This document shows positions 9,782 through 18,286 of a stretch of 64,000 nt of DNA, piece after piece. The position numbers and the translations under genes are program-made. The DNA is taken from NCBI RefSeq assembly GCF_010730355.1, contig NZ_AP022576.1, positions 434,001-498,000 on the forward strand, written 5' to 3'. Within the stretch, counting starts at the first letter, position 1; each line of letters begins with the position of its first letter. Origin of the DNA: Mycobacterium florentinum. Its GTDB lineage: Bacteria; Actinomycetota; Actinomycetes; Mycobacteriales; Mycobacteriaceae. The notes beneath the pieces were generated by a model. That model was not told the DNA's origin and made no database searches. It saw only the letters and a program-made list of their open reading frames with translations.

Positions 9782-10576
9782 CTAGGCCGGCGACCACTCG
9801 TCGCGGGCGACCAGCACCTCACGCAGGAGGTCGGCGCGATCGGTGATGATGCCGTCCACGCCGATGTCGAGGAGGGCACGCATCGTTACGGGGTCGTCGA
9901 CCGTCCACGCGTGCACCTGACGTCCCGAGGCGTGCGCGGCGCGGACCAGGGCGGGCGTGATCACCGGCAGCCGGCCCAGTCGTGGCGGCAGTTGCAAGCA
10001 GTCGCTGTCGCGCAGCAACCGCCAGGCGTAGGCGCGGCTGGCCGGCGTTTTCGCCGCGACGAGCGCCGGGAACGCGACCGTGCCGGCCGAACTCGCGACG
10101 CGCTTGGACAGCAGGCCCAACGCGCGACGGCGGCGGCGGTCGGAGAACGACGTGACCAGCACCCGGTTGTGCGCGTTCAACCGTTCGATGACCTCGACGG
10201 TCGGTTCGATGGCCGACTCGGCCTTGATATCGATATTGACCCGCATGCTCGGCAGCTCGACCAGGAGCTGTTCCAGCGTCGGGATGGTCTCCCCCGCACC
10301 GAGATCTGCCGTGCGGACATCCCGCCAAGCAAATCGGTCGATCGCGTCCGGTAGCCCCGACTGCGCGGGGAGCCGGCGATCGTGCAGGATCACGGCCACG
10401 CCGTCCCGGGTCGCACGAACGTCCGTCTCGATGTAGCGGAACCCGAGCTTGGCGGCTTCGTGAAACGCGCCCATGGTGTTCATGGGAAACCTGAACGACG
10501 TGAATCCCCTGTGCGCCATCGCAATTCGCCCGGCACCGCGAAGGTACTCCAGGTCCGCCGCGTCGCCATCGCTCAC
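9782..10576 (-). CDS. glycerophosphodiester phosphodiesterase
   Basis: A 264-residue GDPD-fold protein. Catalytic signatures are AHRGF (His near residue 22), the metal pair in IETDVRATRDG (Glu and Asp near residues 50-52) and ILHDRRL (second catalytic His near residue 64); HAWTVDD near the C-terminus is the usual closing strand. It hydrolyses glycerophosphodiesters to glycerol-3-phosphate and an alcohol. There is no signal peptide. The start is GTG at 10576. The sequence resembles M. tuberculosis GlpQ2 (Rv0317c), and homologues of Rv0315 and Rv0314c are found 3-5 kb to the right, but in a different relative arrangement. Confidence 0.9.
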   Translation of the reverse strand: MSDGDAADLEYLRGAGRIAMAHRGFTSFRFPMNTMGAFHEAAKLGFRYIETDVRATRDGVAVILHDRRLPAQSGLPDAIDRFAWRDVRTADLGAGETIPTLEQLLVELPSMRVNIDIKAESAIEPTVEVIERLNAHNRVLVTSFSDRRRRRALGLLSKRVASSAGTVAFPALVAAKTPASRAYAWRLLRDSDCLQLPPRLGRLPVITPALVRAAHASGRQVHAWTVDDPVTMRALLDIGVDGIITDRADLLREVLVARDEWSPA

Positions 10577-10726
10577 GGGGTTCTAGGCTACGGCGTCCCG
10601 TCGGGCTCGGTGAAGGAAAGGGACAGACTGTACGCAATCCATGGCACGGCTGAGCCGTGAACTGCATTGACGTGGCAGCTGAGGCTGGGATTGAATGCAA
10701 TCCGCACCCAGTCGAGAGGACCCGCA

Positions 10727-11368
10727 ATGCCGCGCCTGAATCCTGTTTCCAGGGGTGAGGTCAACGACGAATTCACGCTGAAGATGTACGACTTCATGTT
10801 CGGCGACCGTGACCCGGTGGCCGAACCGGGCACCGTAGGCGGGACCCCGGGGAACTGGTGGACGGTGATGGCGCAATCCCCCGCTGCCCTGCGCCACGCC
10901 GTGCGGGGCTTTCGCCTGTACCGCGAAGAAGTCAGCATCCGGCCCGACCACCGCGAGCTCGGCCAGATCAGGGCCGGCTGGGTGGTCGGCAGCCAGTTCG
11001 TCTACTCCCAACATTGCAAGGCGTGCCGGTCGGCGGGGTTGTCCGAGGAGAAGATCGCGGCGATACCGTCCTGGGAAACCGCCGACTGCTTCGATCACAC
11101 CGAACGGCTGCTACTGGCATACGCGGATTGCCTTGCGGGCCAACATGGCCGGGTGCCCGAGCAGTTGTTCAACCAACTTCGGGAAGTATTCACCGATACC
11201 GAGATCCTGGAATTCACCTACACCACCACCATGTATGTCATGCACGCGATCATGTCGCGGGCGCTGCGCCTGGAGTTCGACGACGTCGATGACCCAATTG
11301 TGGAGGTCGAAGACCCCGAGGGCGGTGGAGTGCTCGACATCGGTGCCGCGACGTCGGGGGGTGACTGA
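10727..11368 (+). CDS. carboxymuconolactone decarboxylase / AhpD-like protein
   Basis: A 213-residue AhpD-like helical protein. The redox CxxC motif is in SQHCKACRSAGLSEE (Cys near residues 96 and 99), followed by a conserved His in DCFDHTERLLLAYAD. Such proteins act as alkylhydroperoxidases or as decarboxylase-fold enzymes in aromatic catabolism. The ATG at 10727 has GAGAGGA upstream; an in-frame earlier ATG at 10667 lacks any RBS. Its TGA overlaps the ATG of the next gene by one base, so it is translationally coupled to the GntR regulator, which probably controls it. Confidence 0.85.
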   Translation: MPRLNPVSRGEVNDEFTLKMYDFMFGDRDPVAEPGTVGGTPGNWWTVMAQSPAALRHAVRGFRLYREEVSIRPDHRELGQIRAGWVVGSQFVYSQHCKACRSAGLSEEKIAAIPSWETADCFDHTERLLLAYADCLAGQHGRVPEQLFNQLREVFTDTEILEFTYTTTMYVMHAIMSRALRLEFDDVDDPIVEVEDPEGGGVLDIGAATSGGD

Positions 11369-12063
11369 TGGCCAAGATGGATGGCCGATCGGACCTGGCC
11401 TATCGGCTCATCCGGCGCGCGATCACCAAAGGCGATTTCGAGCCGGGTTCGCGGCTCGTCGAACAGCGCATCGGCGAGATGTTCGACCTGTCCCGCACCC
11501 CGGTGCGAGAAGCCTTGCGGGCCTTGGCCGCCGACGGCCTGGTCGTCATCGAGCGAAACCGGGGCGCGGTAGTCGCGACAATGTCCGAGAGCGATATCCG
11601 CGACCAGTACGAGCTGCGCGCCCGACTGGAATCGCTGGCCGCCGAGCGTGCCGCGACCCGGATGAGCGCCGAGGGCATCGGCGCGCTCGACGCGGCGATC
11701 GCGGACTTCGACGCCGGAGTCGAGCTCGTGTCGAGTGGCTCACTGGATGCCGGTTGGCACCGAATCACGGCCGCCAACAGCGCCTTTCATCGAGCCGTCG
11801 TGAAGGGGTCGGCACATCGGCGACTGTCGGCGCTGCTCGTGCACGCGGTCGACATTCCATTGGTGTATCAGGTGTTCCGGCATCAGACGCGGCTCGAAAG
11901 CGAGCGCTCCAACCTTTTTCATCGGATGGTGCGTGATGCGATTGCCGCCGGTGAATCCGAGCGCGCCGGCGCCCTGATGGCCGAGCACATCATGCAGGGG
12001 CGCGACTGTGTGTTGGCGTCGCGTTCGCACACGCGTTCCGAAGCCGAAATCCACGCCTCGTGA
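11368..12063 (+). CDS. GntR-family regulator, FadR/FCD subgroup
   Basis: A 231-residue regulator with an N-terminal winged helix (GDFEPGSRLVEQRIGEMF, LSRTPVREALRAL at about residues 18-52) and a C-terminal helical FCD domain that contains Asp and His residues usual for metal and carboxylate ligand binding (IADFDAG, FHRAVV, HRRL, HRMVRDA). Members sense organic acids or acyl-CoA. It is translationally coupled to the AhpD-like gene (overlap ATGA-type). No inverted-repeat operator is obvious upstream of the pair. Confidence 0.9.
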   Translation: MAKMDGRSDLAYRLIRRAITKGDFEPGSRLVEQRIGEMFDLSRTPVREALRALAADGLVVIERNRGAVVATMSESDIRDQYELRARLESLAAERAATRMSAEGIGALDAAIADFDAGVELVSSGSLDAGWHRITAANSAFHRAVVKGSAHRRLSALLVHAVDIPLVYQVFRHQTRLESERSNLFHRMVRDAIAAGESERAGALMAEHIMQGRDCVLASRSHTRSEAEIHAS

Positions 12064-12090
12064 CCGTTGCCGTCGCTGAACGGGACGGCC

Positions 12091-12330
12091 TCAGACTTCG
12101 TAGGTGACCTGGTACCAGTGCCTGACCGGCTTGTGGGTCTTGTCGGCCTGGCCGGTGTCCGTCACCCTGACCACGTTGACGTCGGTCGCGCCGGGATTGT
12201 GGGCTTCGATGTAGCGCTGCAGCTCGTGAATGACCGCGCTATGCGGCTGATCCGGATTGGCCAGCGCCTTTGCTCGGTGTGTTCGCGCTACACCGAGAAT
12301 TATGCCGACGTACTCTTCGATATGCAGCAT
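12091..12330 (-). CDS. small hypothetical protein
   Basis: A 79-residue frame with a mixed, protein-like composition (EEYVGIILGVARTHRAKA, VRHWYQVTYEV) and a plausible RBS (AAGG about 9 bases upstream of the ATG at 12330). No domain is recognised. Its 5' end overlaps the 3' end of the membrane-protein frame at 12300-12611 by 31 bases, suggesting the two are translated from one message. Confidence 0.5.
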   Translation of the reverse strand: MLHIEEYVGIILGVARTHRAKALANPDQPHSAVIHELQRYIEAHNPGATDVNVVRVTDTGQADKTHKPVRHWYQVTYEV

Positions 12331-12611
12331 TCGCTATTACCTTGTCCCGCAAGCTGGTTGGCGGCCCGTCGCCGCCACCGCAAACCGATATAGCCGTTGA
12401 TGCGCGGTCCAGAGCTGAAGCTGTCTTGATAACCCGGCAGAAAAGTGGGCAGGACGTACGCGTAGGTGAACAATGCGGCACTGCCGAAACCGACGAACGA
12501 CGCGAATCCGGGAGCGCAGCGGTGTTGTCGCAGAACCAGCACCAATGCCACAACCACGAAAATGCCCTGGATAGTCCCGGCGGCCGTCACAGCGGCTGGC
12601 GATGCCGTCAT
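12300..12611 (-). CDS. small membrane protein, possibly truncated
   Basis: A 103-residue frame with two hydrophobic segments (GIFVVVALVLVL and FVGFGSAALFTYAYVLP) joined by a short basic loop. The part after GPRIN is basic and irregular, unlike the hydrophobic first 70 residues, which suggests that an original longer membrane protein lost its C-terminal half by frameshift or deletion. I cannot name the family. It is followed on the same strand by the 79-residue protein. Confidence 0.4.
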   Translation of the reverse strand: MTASPAAVTAAGTIQGIFVVVALVLVLRQHRCAPGFASFVGFGSAALFTYAYVLPTFLPGYQDSFSSGPRINGYIGLRWRRRAANQLAGQGNSECCISKSTSA

Positions 12612-12870
12612 CCCCCGTCGAAAGTGATCGACGCTATGCAGCCCGACGCCGCGACGAAGGCGATCATTGCCACCGCCAGGGAGCGGTCCGTCGGCAGCGG
12701 ATTCGAGTTGTTGGGAGAAGCAGACGGCTTTTGGGGTCGCAGGAATGCAACCGTGTTGGATTTACGCGCGCAGGGAGAACCGTCGAATGGTCACAAAACT
12801 GAGATCGCCAAATGCCCGGTTATGAGTTGGTGATAGCGGCGCAGTGCGGGATATCGGGGCAGGTAAGCGC
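12612..12870. other. region with only a doubtful open frame
   Basis: A 65-codon plus-strand frame runs from an ATG at 12636 to a stop at 12833, with no convincing RBS and no recognisable domain. It may be a gene relic. Nothing else is seen in this stretch. Confidence 0.25.
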
Positions 12871-13077
12871 TTACGCGGGGGTGTCGCCGCTGGAATACAC
12901 CTTGAAGTGACGGCTACCGACGGCGACCGCGTGGTCTACCTCGGCAGTGCCCCGACGGGCCCGGGCTGACGGGTGACGACGCATGGATTCGGTGCGTTCG
13001 CGTTCGCGTCGCTGGGCCGCAATCCAGGCCGGATGCGACTGAAGGAAAATAACCGTCGACCCTGGTGCATTCGCCAT
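12871..13077 (-). CDS. small basic hypothetical protein
   Basis: A 68-residue frame, rich in Arg (WIAAQRRERERTESMRRHP) with a C-terminal segment AVAVGSRHFKVYSSGD. The ATG at 13077 has a good GAGGAG 9 bases upstream, which is the main support; a TTG at 13086 is too close to that RBS. No domain is recognised. Confidence 0.4.
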   Translation of the reverse strand: MANAPGSTVIFLQSHPAWIAAQRRERERTESMRRHPSARARRGTAEVDHAVAVGSRHFKVYSSGDTPA

Positions 13078-13320
13078 GATTGTCAACTCCTCAGCCGCAA
13101 AGCGACGGACATGTTATGTGTTCGTGTCCAGGATGCCCAGGCAATCCTGAGACCAAACCACGCATGATCATGAGAATTGACCGTGAATTCATCCCAAATC
13201 CCGAGCTAGTGCCGTTTTGCCGGCCGTTTCGGGCCGTCAGCGATCCAAATGCTAACGACGGCCACCGACACAATTTCCGTTTCGACCCCGTACGACCGGG
13301 GCTGCTATCGTCGCTTGCTT

Positions 13321-14148
13321 ATGCCTGAGATGGACCGTCGCCGCATGATGCTGACGACAGGGATCGGCGTGCTGGCGGCCGCGCTGCCAATCCCTGAGGC
13401 CAGGGCTTATCCAGGGCGGATGCCACCGCCCAGCGCGCCCAGCGGGCAGGCGGGGAGCTACATCTTCTCCGACGAATTCGACGGTCCGGCCGGGTCGGCG
13501 CCCGATCCGTCGAAGTGGGCGATCGCAAAAGCCCGCGAGACGATCAAGGATCCGACCTATTGGGAGCTGCCCGAGCACATCGGGCAGTACCGCGACGACC
13601 GCAAGAACGTGTTCGTCGACGGCAATTCCAACCTGGTCCTGCGCGCGGCGAAAGACGGCCCCACCTACTTCAGCGGCAAGGTCCAAAGCCTGTGGCGCGG
13701 CGGCGTCGGCCACACCTGGGAAACCCGGGTCAAACTGAACTGCCTGACCCCCGGCGCCTGGCCCGCCTACTGGCTCGGCAATGACGATCAGGGCGAGATC
13801 GACGTGATGGAGTGGTACGGCAACCGCAGCTGGCCGTCGGCGACCACCGTCCACGCCAAGGCGAACGGCGGCGAGTGGAAGACCCACAACATCGCGGTTG
13901 ACGGCGGCTGGCACACCTGGCGATGCCAGTGGGACGAGGCCGGCATCAGGTTTTGGAAAGACTATTCCGACGGCGCCCAGCCGTATTTCGACGTACCGGC
14001 CAGCTCGCTACCGGATTGGCCGTTCAACGGCCCCGGCTACACGGTGTATCCGGTGTTCAACCTGGCCGTCGCCGGCTCCGGCGGTGGCGATCCCGGCCCG
14101 GGCACCTATCCCGCCGACATGCTCGTCGACTGGATACGCGTCTGGTAG
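13321..14148 (+). CDS. secreted GH16 beta-glucanase-like protein
   Basis: A 275-residue glycoside hydrolase family 16 protein resembling M. tuberculosis Rv0315. The N-terminus MPEMDRRRMMLTTG is a twin-arginine-like signal, followed by a hydrophobic stretch and ARA cleavage region. The GH16 active site is GEIDVMEW (nucleophile Glu near residue 159, Asp 161, acid/base Glu 164). It should be an exported endo-beta-1,3-glucanase-like enzyme. The ATG at 13321 is used; a TTG two codons upstream (13315) is also possible, and a TATCGT box at 13306-13311 implies a very short or absent leader. Neighbour on the right resembles Rv0314c, keeping part of the M. tuberculosis order. Confidence 0.88.
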   Translation: MPEMDRRRMMLTTGIGVLAAALPIPEARAYPGRMPPPSAPSGQAGSYIFSDEFDGPAGSAPDPSKWAIAKARETIKDPTYWELPEHIGQYRDDRKNVFVDGNSNLVLRAAKDGPTYFSGKVQSLWRGGVGHTWETRVKLNCLTPGAWPAYWLGNDDQGEIDVMEWYGNRSWPSATTVHAKANGGEWKTHNIAVDGGWHTWRCQWDEAGIRFWKDYSDGAQPYFDVPASSLPDWPFNGPGYTVYPVFNLAVAGSGGGDPGPGTYPADMLVDWIRVW

Positions 14149-14157
14149 CCGGGCGCG

Positions 14158-14823
14158 TCAGCCCGGTATGCGATCTCCGGCGAACCACGCGCTCGTCACC
14201 GAACGGGTCTGCGGCGGCGGAAAGTGCGCGCCCGGCGCTCCCAATTGACCGACCTTGACCGTCCACGTCGGTCCCGAGCGATCGTCTACGCAGGTCTGCG
14301 CGGTTGGCAGGCACAGGACAACGAGATGGGCGCCTCCGTCCCCGCACCAGTAGCCCCCGACGTAGCCGTCGTCTCGGCCGCCCCAGGCGCCGCCGTTGCG
14401 CAGCGAACAGCGGGTGCCGTCATCGAGGACGAGCGCATACGGTTCCGGTAAAGCCGGGGGTTGCACCGGCGGAAGCTGGCCGTTGTAGCTGACCCGATGC
14501 AATCGCTGGTCCCACGGATCGTCTACGCACAACAGCGCACCCGGCGTCGACGGCCAGCAGGTGCCGGCGCCGGCAGCGCTCGGAGAGCACGAGTAGACGT
14601 CTTCGGCCACCGCCGAGGGCGACGCGGTGCAGCCCTCGACGACGGGGACGTTGCCTTGGGCCGGGGTTTCGTGAAAGCCGTTGACGGCCTGCCCCTTGGA
14701 TCCGACGGCCACCGTGGTGATCTGCTGGGTGGGCGGCGGATCGGCCCACGCAGATCCGGCGAACCCGAGCATCACCATCACCATCACAAAGCTTGGCACC
14801 ACAGCAACTCGCGACGCGTCCAC
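14158..14823 (-). CDS. secreted protein of unknown function (Rv0314c-like)
   Basis: A 221-residue protein with a hydrophobic N-terminal signal (VVPSFVMVMVMLGFAGSAWA) and a mature part with several cysteines (EGCTASPS, YSCSPSAAGAGTCWPS, LLCVDDPW, TRCSLRNGG, YWCGDGG, LCLPTAQTC), consistent with a disulfide-stabilised exported domain. No enzyme family is recognised. The start is GTG at 14823, chosen because the signal peptide begins just after it. It converges with the GH16 gene, 9 bases apart, without a visible terminator. The order and orientation next to the GH16 gene recall Rv0314c-Rv0315. Confidence 0.7.
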   Translation of the reverse strand: MDASRVAVVPSFVMVMVMLGFAGSAWADPPPTQQITTVAVGSKGQAVNGFHETPAQGNVPVVEGCTASPSAVAEDVYSCSPSAAGAGTCWPSTPGALLCVDDPWDQRLHRVSYNGQLPPVQPPALPEPYALVLDDGTRCSLRNGGAWGGRDDGYVGGYWCGDGGAHLVVLCLPTAQTCVDDRSGPTWTVKVGQLGAPGAHFPPPQTRSVTSAWFAGDRIPG

Positions 14824-14876
14824 CGGGCTAACAATCCTCCACGTCGGCCGCAATGTGAATGGCAAACCAGCTCGGC

Positions 14877-15728
14877 TTAGACGGCCGCGATCGGCCGTGA
14901 GCCGGAATCCAGGGTTAGGCAGCGTTTTAGCAGTGTTTCGGTCGGTGGTTGGCGGAACGCCAGCACCATCTCCTCGCAACCGAGCCGCTCGAACTCCGGC
15001 AACAATGCCAGCTGTTCGTCCACCTGGCCGGCTTCGGCCGGATGCAGCGACAGCTGCGCCGAACGCAGGATCTCGGCCGGCGCACGCTGCACATCGGCGC
15101 ACGCCGCGTCGAGCTGGGCGTTGACGGTGCCCCACCGCTGCGGCCCCTCGTGTCCGGGCATGTTCCACATATCTGCGTGACGCGCGATGACGCGCAGCAT
15201 CTTCGGCTCGCTACCGCCGATCACGATCGGCGGGTGCGGGTACTGCAGAGGTTTGGGCCTGCACCGCGCCTCCTGGAGGGTGAAGAACTCCCCCGTGAAG
15301 GTGACCGTTTCCTGCGTCCAGAGCCTGCGAAGCACGGTCAGCGCCTCGTCAACCATCGCGACCCGGGTGCCGGGGCTGGGAAAGGCGATCCCGTACGCGC
15401 CATGTTCGTCCTCATGCCAGCCGGCGCCGAGCCCGAAGTAGAGGCGCCCACCGGAAATGTGGTCGACGGTGACCGCCATCTTGGCCATGGCCGCCAGGTT
15501 CCGGAACGTCACGCTGGACACCAGGCAGCCGATTCGCGCCCGCTTGGTGACCGCGGCCATCGCGGCCAGGGTGGTCCAGCCCTCGTAGGTCGGGTCGGTG
15601 TTTTCCTTCGGCCCGTGGAAATGGTCGTAATCCCACACCGTTTCGAAGCCCATGCGATCGGCGGTGCGCCACAACTGCTCAAGCTCGCGGTATTGGAAGC
15701 TCAGGTCGAATTTGACCGTGATGCGCAT
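14877..15728 (-). CDS. F420-dependent LLM-class oxidoreductase
   Basis: A 283-residue luciferase-like monooxygenase-fold protein (TIM barrel), with family motifs VWDYDHFHGP, GCLVSSVTFRN, FGLGAGWHEDEH and PIVIGGSEPKML. The close subgroup in mycobacteria uses coenzyme F420, so oxidation or reduction of an organic substrate with F420 is expected. The ATG at 15728 has TAGGAT 6 bases upstream, suggesting a leaderless message. It stands alone between a secreted protein and a methyltransferase gene. Confidence 0.88.
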   Translation of the reverse strand: MRITVKFDLSFQYRELEQLWRTADRMGFETVWDYDHFHGPKENTDPTYEGWTTLAAMAAVTKRARIGCLVSSVTFRNLAAMAKMAVTVDHISGGRLYFGLGAGWHEDEHGAYGIAFPSPGTRVAMVDEALTVLRRLWTQETVTFTGEFFTLQEARCRPKPLQYPHPPIVIGGSEPKMLRVIARHADMWNMPGHEGPQRWGTVNAQLDAACADVQRAPAEILRSAQLSLHPAEAGQVDEQLALLPEFERLGCEEMVLAFRQPPTETLLKRCLTLDSGSRPIAAV

Positions 15729-15887
15729 GCCGTGATCCTAGGATCGGCGGGCGCATTTTGGCAGGCGAACAATCCGCAATCCGATCTTGTCTCTCGATCG
15801 TAAGAGGCCGGACTCGCGGCATTAAAGAAACGTCTGGATGCGCGTTTTACTCGGTTAATACGTTGTGCAGGCTGATAGTTGGGCAGC

Positions 15888-16727
15888 TCAATGCGTGAGG
15901 AGGGCGATCGCACTCGAGGGATTGTTGCCCGGACTGCGCAGATCCGGCCGGGGCAGCCAGGCGAGCGGGCGCATCCATATCGGCAAGCGGCGCAATCGGT
16001 GGGCGGTGTGCAGTAGCGGTTGCGCTTCGACGGTCTGCCAGCCGAGGTCTTCGAAGAAGGCCAGCCCGTTCTCGGGTGCGAACTTGAACGGTGCGCTTTC
16101 GGCAATCCCGGCCATGTTCTTGTTGATTCGCTTCCTCAGGCCGGGAAAGGCGATGTCGAGCATCCACCAGGCGACCTCGGGTCGCTTGATCGCGTCCGAA
16201 AGCGCGGTGATGTCACGGTATTCGAGGTACATCGACAGACCCTCCGTCAGGACAAAAGCCTTCGTCGCCCCGTCCAGCGCCTCGTCGAAGAAGGCGTCTC
16301 GGGCGTTCGGATCGGCAAGGTCGACGGCGGTGCGGGTCAGCCGGCATCGCGGGGTCTGGTCGGCAAGCAGCTGTGTCTTCTCGGCGAGCAACTGGGGCAG
16401 GTCGGCCTCGATCCAGGTGAGCTCGGCCGGCAGGTCGAGCCGATACGGCCGGGTATCCAGGCCGGCGGCCAGATTCAGCACGCGGTCGCAGCCGTTGGCG
16501 AGTGCGTCGGCGATGGCGTCGTCGATCAGCTTGGTGCGCGCGACCAGCCACCAGCCGCTGCGATCCCTCCATCGAACTCCGGCAACGATCGCGCGGCCCT
16601 GCTCACCGGCCAGGAGCCCGGCGAGCGGGTCGTGGAACAACGCGTCGGTCCGGGCCGACTCGGTGGCCCGATGCAATGCCGTCCACCGGGCGGTGTCGGA
16701 AACGTGAGTGATGGTGTGCTCGGCCAT
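15888..16727 (-). CDS. SAM-dependent methyltransferase, mycobacterial LCMT-like family
   Basis: A 279-residue member of the large mycobacterial leucine-carboxyl-methyltransferase-like family (TIGR00027). Signatures are SARTDALFHDPLAGLLAG near the N-terminus, the SAM site VLNLAAGLDTRPYRLDLP (about residues 86-103), WIEADLPQLL and FVLTEGLSMYLE. The methyl acceptor is unknown for nearly all members. The ATG at 16727 has TATAAC 7 bases upstream, and the divergent gene has a TAGCGT box 6 bases before its ATG, so the 44-base gap seems to serve two leaderless promoters. Confidence 0.88.
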   Translation of the reverse strand: MAEHTITHVSDTARWTALHRATESARTDALFHDPLAGLLAGEQGRAIVAGVRWRDRSGWWLVARTKLIDDAIADALANGCDRVLNLAAGLDTRPYRLDLPAELTWIEADLPQLLAEKTQLLADQTPRCRLTRTAVDLADPNARDAFFDEALDGATKAFVLTEGLSMYLEYRDITALSDAIKRPEVAWWMLDIAFPGLRKRINKNMAGIAESAPFKFAPENGLAFFEDLGWQTVEAQPLLHTAHRLRRLPIWMRPLAWLPRPDLRSPGNNPSSAIALLTH

Positions 16728-16771
16728 AGGCAGCGTTATAGCATTCGCCGTCGCTGGCGTAGCGTGCGCTC

Positions 16772-17785
16772 ATGCCTGATGTGAATCGTCGATTCCTGTT
16801 GCGTGAGCGCCCCACCGGACGCATCGGTGCCAACACGTTCGAGCTCACCCAGGAACCGGTTCCCGAGATCGGCGAGGGCGAGGCGCTGGTGCGCGTCGAA
16901 TGGATTTCGCTCGATCCGACCAACCGGACCTGGATCAACGACACGCCGACCTACCTGCCGCCGGTGGGTATCGGCGAGGTGATGCGGGCCGGTGGGCTCG
17001 GCCGGGTCGTCGAATCCAAGAACCCCGATTATTCGGTCGGCCAGATCGTGCAGGGCCTGGTCGGCTGGCAGGAGTACGTCGTCGTCTCCGACACGAACCC
17101 GTTGTTCCCGGTCGACGTCGCCGACGGGGTCTCCCCGAGCGCCTACATGGGCGCGCTCGGGACAACCGGGCTGACCGCCTGGGTCGGGATCCGCGACATC
17201 GGTAAGCCGCAGCCCGGTGAGACCGTCGTCGTGTCGGCCGCCGCCGGCGCGGTGGGCTCGATCGCCGGCCAGCTTGCCAAGGCCGACGGCGCCCGCGTTG
17301 TCGGGATCGCGGGCGGCCCGGACAAATGCCGGCTGCTCACCGAGGAGCTCGGCTTCGACGCGGCCGTCGACTACCGCGCCGACGACTGGGCTGCTCAATT
17401 GCGGGCGGCGACGCCCAACGGCATCGACGTCGACTTCGAGAACGTCGGCGGGGTCATCATGGACGCGGTCTTCGCGCGCCTCAACATCCGCGCGCGCGTC
17501 GCGTTGTGCGGCCTGATCTCCGGCTATAACGAGTCCGAACCACCGCCCGGTCCGCGCGCGTTCGGCAATCTGCTGATCCAGCGTGCGACGCTGCAGGGCT
17601 TCATCGTTCTCGACCACCTGGGCCGGGCTCCCGAGGCGGTCCGCGAGATCTCCGGTCTGATAGCCGCGGGCAAGCTCACGCCGCTCGAGACCGTGGTCGA
17701 GGGCTTCGAACAGCTGCCGACCGCGATCAACATGCTGTTCGACGGCAAGAACGTCGGCAAGCTCATGGTCAAGACATCGGGCTAG
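16772..17785 (+). CDS. NADP-dependent MDR-family oxidoreductase (leukotriene B4 dehydrogenase-like)
   Basis: A 337-residue medium-chain reductase. The N-terminal GroES-like domain has ISLDPTNRTWIND, the Rossmann domain has VVVSAAAGAVGSIAGQLAK (about residues 153-171) with no zinc-binding cysteines, and the family feature ENVGGVIMDAV is present. This group reduces alpha,beta-unsaturated ketones or 15-oxoprostaglandin-like enones with NADPH. The ATG at 16772 has TAGCGT (16760-16765) 6 bases upstream, indicating a leaderless message. It ends 3 bases before the opposing small gene. Confidence 0.88.
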   Translation: MPDVNRRFLLRERPTGRIGANTFELTQEPVPEIGEGEALVRVEWISLDPTNRTWINDTPTYLPPVGIGEVMRAGGLGRVVESKNPDYSVGQIVQGLVGWQEYVVVSDTNPLFPVDVADGVSPSAYMGALGTTGLTAWVGIRDIGKPQPGETVVVSAAAGAVGSIAGQLAKADGARVVGIAGGPDKCRLLTEELGFDAAVDYRADDWAAQLRAATPNGIDVDFENVGGVIMDAVFARLNIRARVALCGLISGYNESEPPPGPRAFGNLLIQRATLQGFIVLDHLGRAPEAVREISGLIAAGKLTPLETVVEGFEQLPTAINMLFDGKNVGKLMVKTSG

Positions 17786-17788
17786 GGC

Positions 17789-18157
17789 TCAGAGCGTCGC
17801 GACGACAAGAACTTTCGAGCGGTCCCCGGGATCGACTCGCACCGGCACCTCGGCACCGACCGTGATGTGCGGCGCCGTCGACAGCTCGAGTGAAACGCGC
17901 CGGGTGGCGCGATAGGGGCCGTGATCGGGCAACCGCACGTCCAGGTCCAGCTCGTGCCACGACCCCAGCACCGTCGTCTCGACGTTTTCGCGGATCGCCA
18001 CGATCGTCGCGACGCCCGGGAGGCCGTCGCGCAGCAGCCTTTCCCGGTCGGTGCCCCGCGCGTGGAGTTCGGCGACGGCGTCGATCGCGTGCTGCTTGTC
18101 GGACCGCGTGACCCGCTGTCCCGCACTGGCTTTCTTTGCTCGTCCGAACCAGCCCAT
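17789..18157 (-). CDS. conserved mycobacterial hypothetical protein
   Basis: A 122-residue protein. After a basic N-terminus (MGWFGRAKKASAGQRVTR) there is a predicted beta-rich region (GVATIVAIRENVETTVLGSW, LDVRLPDHGPY, VSLELSTAPHITVG, VPVRVDPGDRSKVLV) that looks like a small OB- or beta-barrel-like domain. No catalytic motif and no signal peptide are seen. The ATG at 18157 has TACGCT 7 bases upstream. I do not recognise the function. Confidence 0.7.
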   Translation of the reverse strand: MGWFGRAKKASAGQRVTRSDKQHAIDAVAELHARGTDRERLLRDGLPGVATIVAIRENVETTVLGSWHELDLDVRLPDHGPYRATRRVSLELSTAPHITVGAEVPVRVDPGDRSKVLVVATL

Positions 18158-18286
18158 GCCGGTGAGCGTACGTCAATTGACAATCGTCGTGGTCAGCACG
18201 GGGTATGAAGGTAACAATTATCGTGTTTAGCTACAGCATTGGTTAGCTGGGATTGCCCAAAGCCCGGAAACTCGAGGACGGGACAC

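Noticed and set aside
12636..12833. 65-codon plus-strand frame.
   Set aside because: No RBS, no recognised domain and a position between decayed-looking frames; kept only as a note.
14770..14800. A His-tag-like CATCACCATCACCATCAC followed by AAGCTTGGCAC, reminiscent of cloning-vector sequence.
   Set aside because: It is in the coding strand complement of the signal peptide of the secreted protein (codons for alternating Val and Met), flanked by ordinary genome sequence, so a vector origin is not supported.
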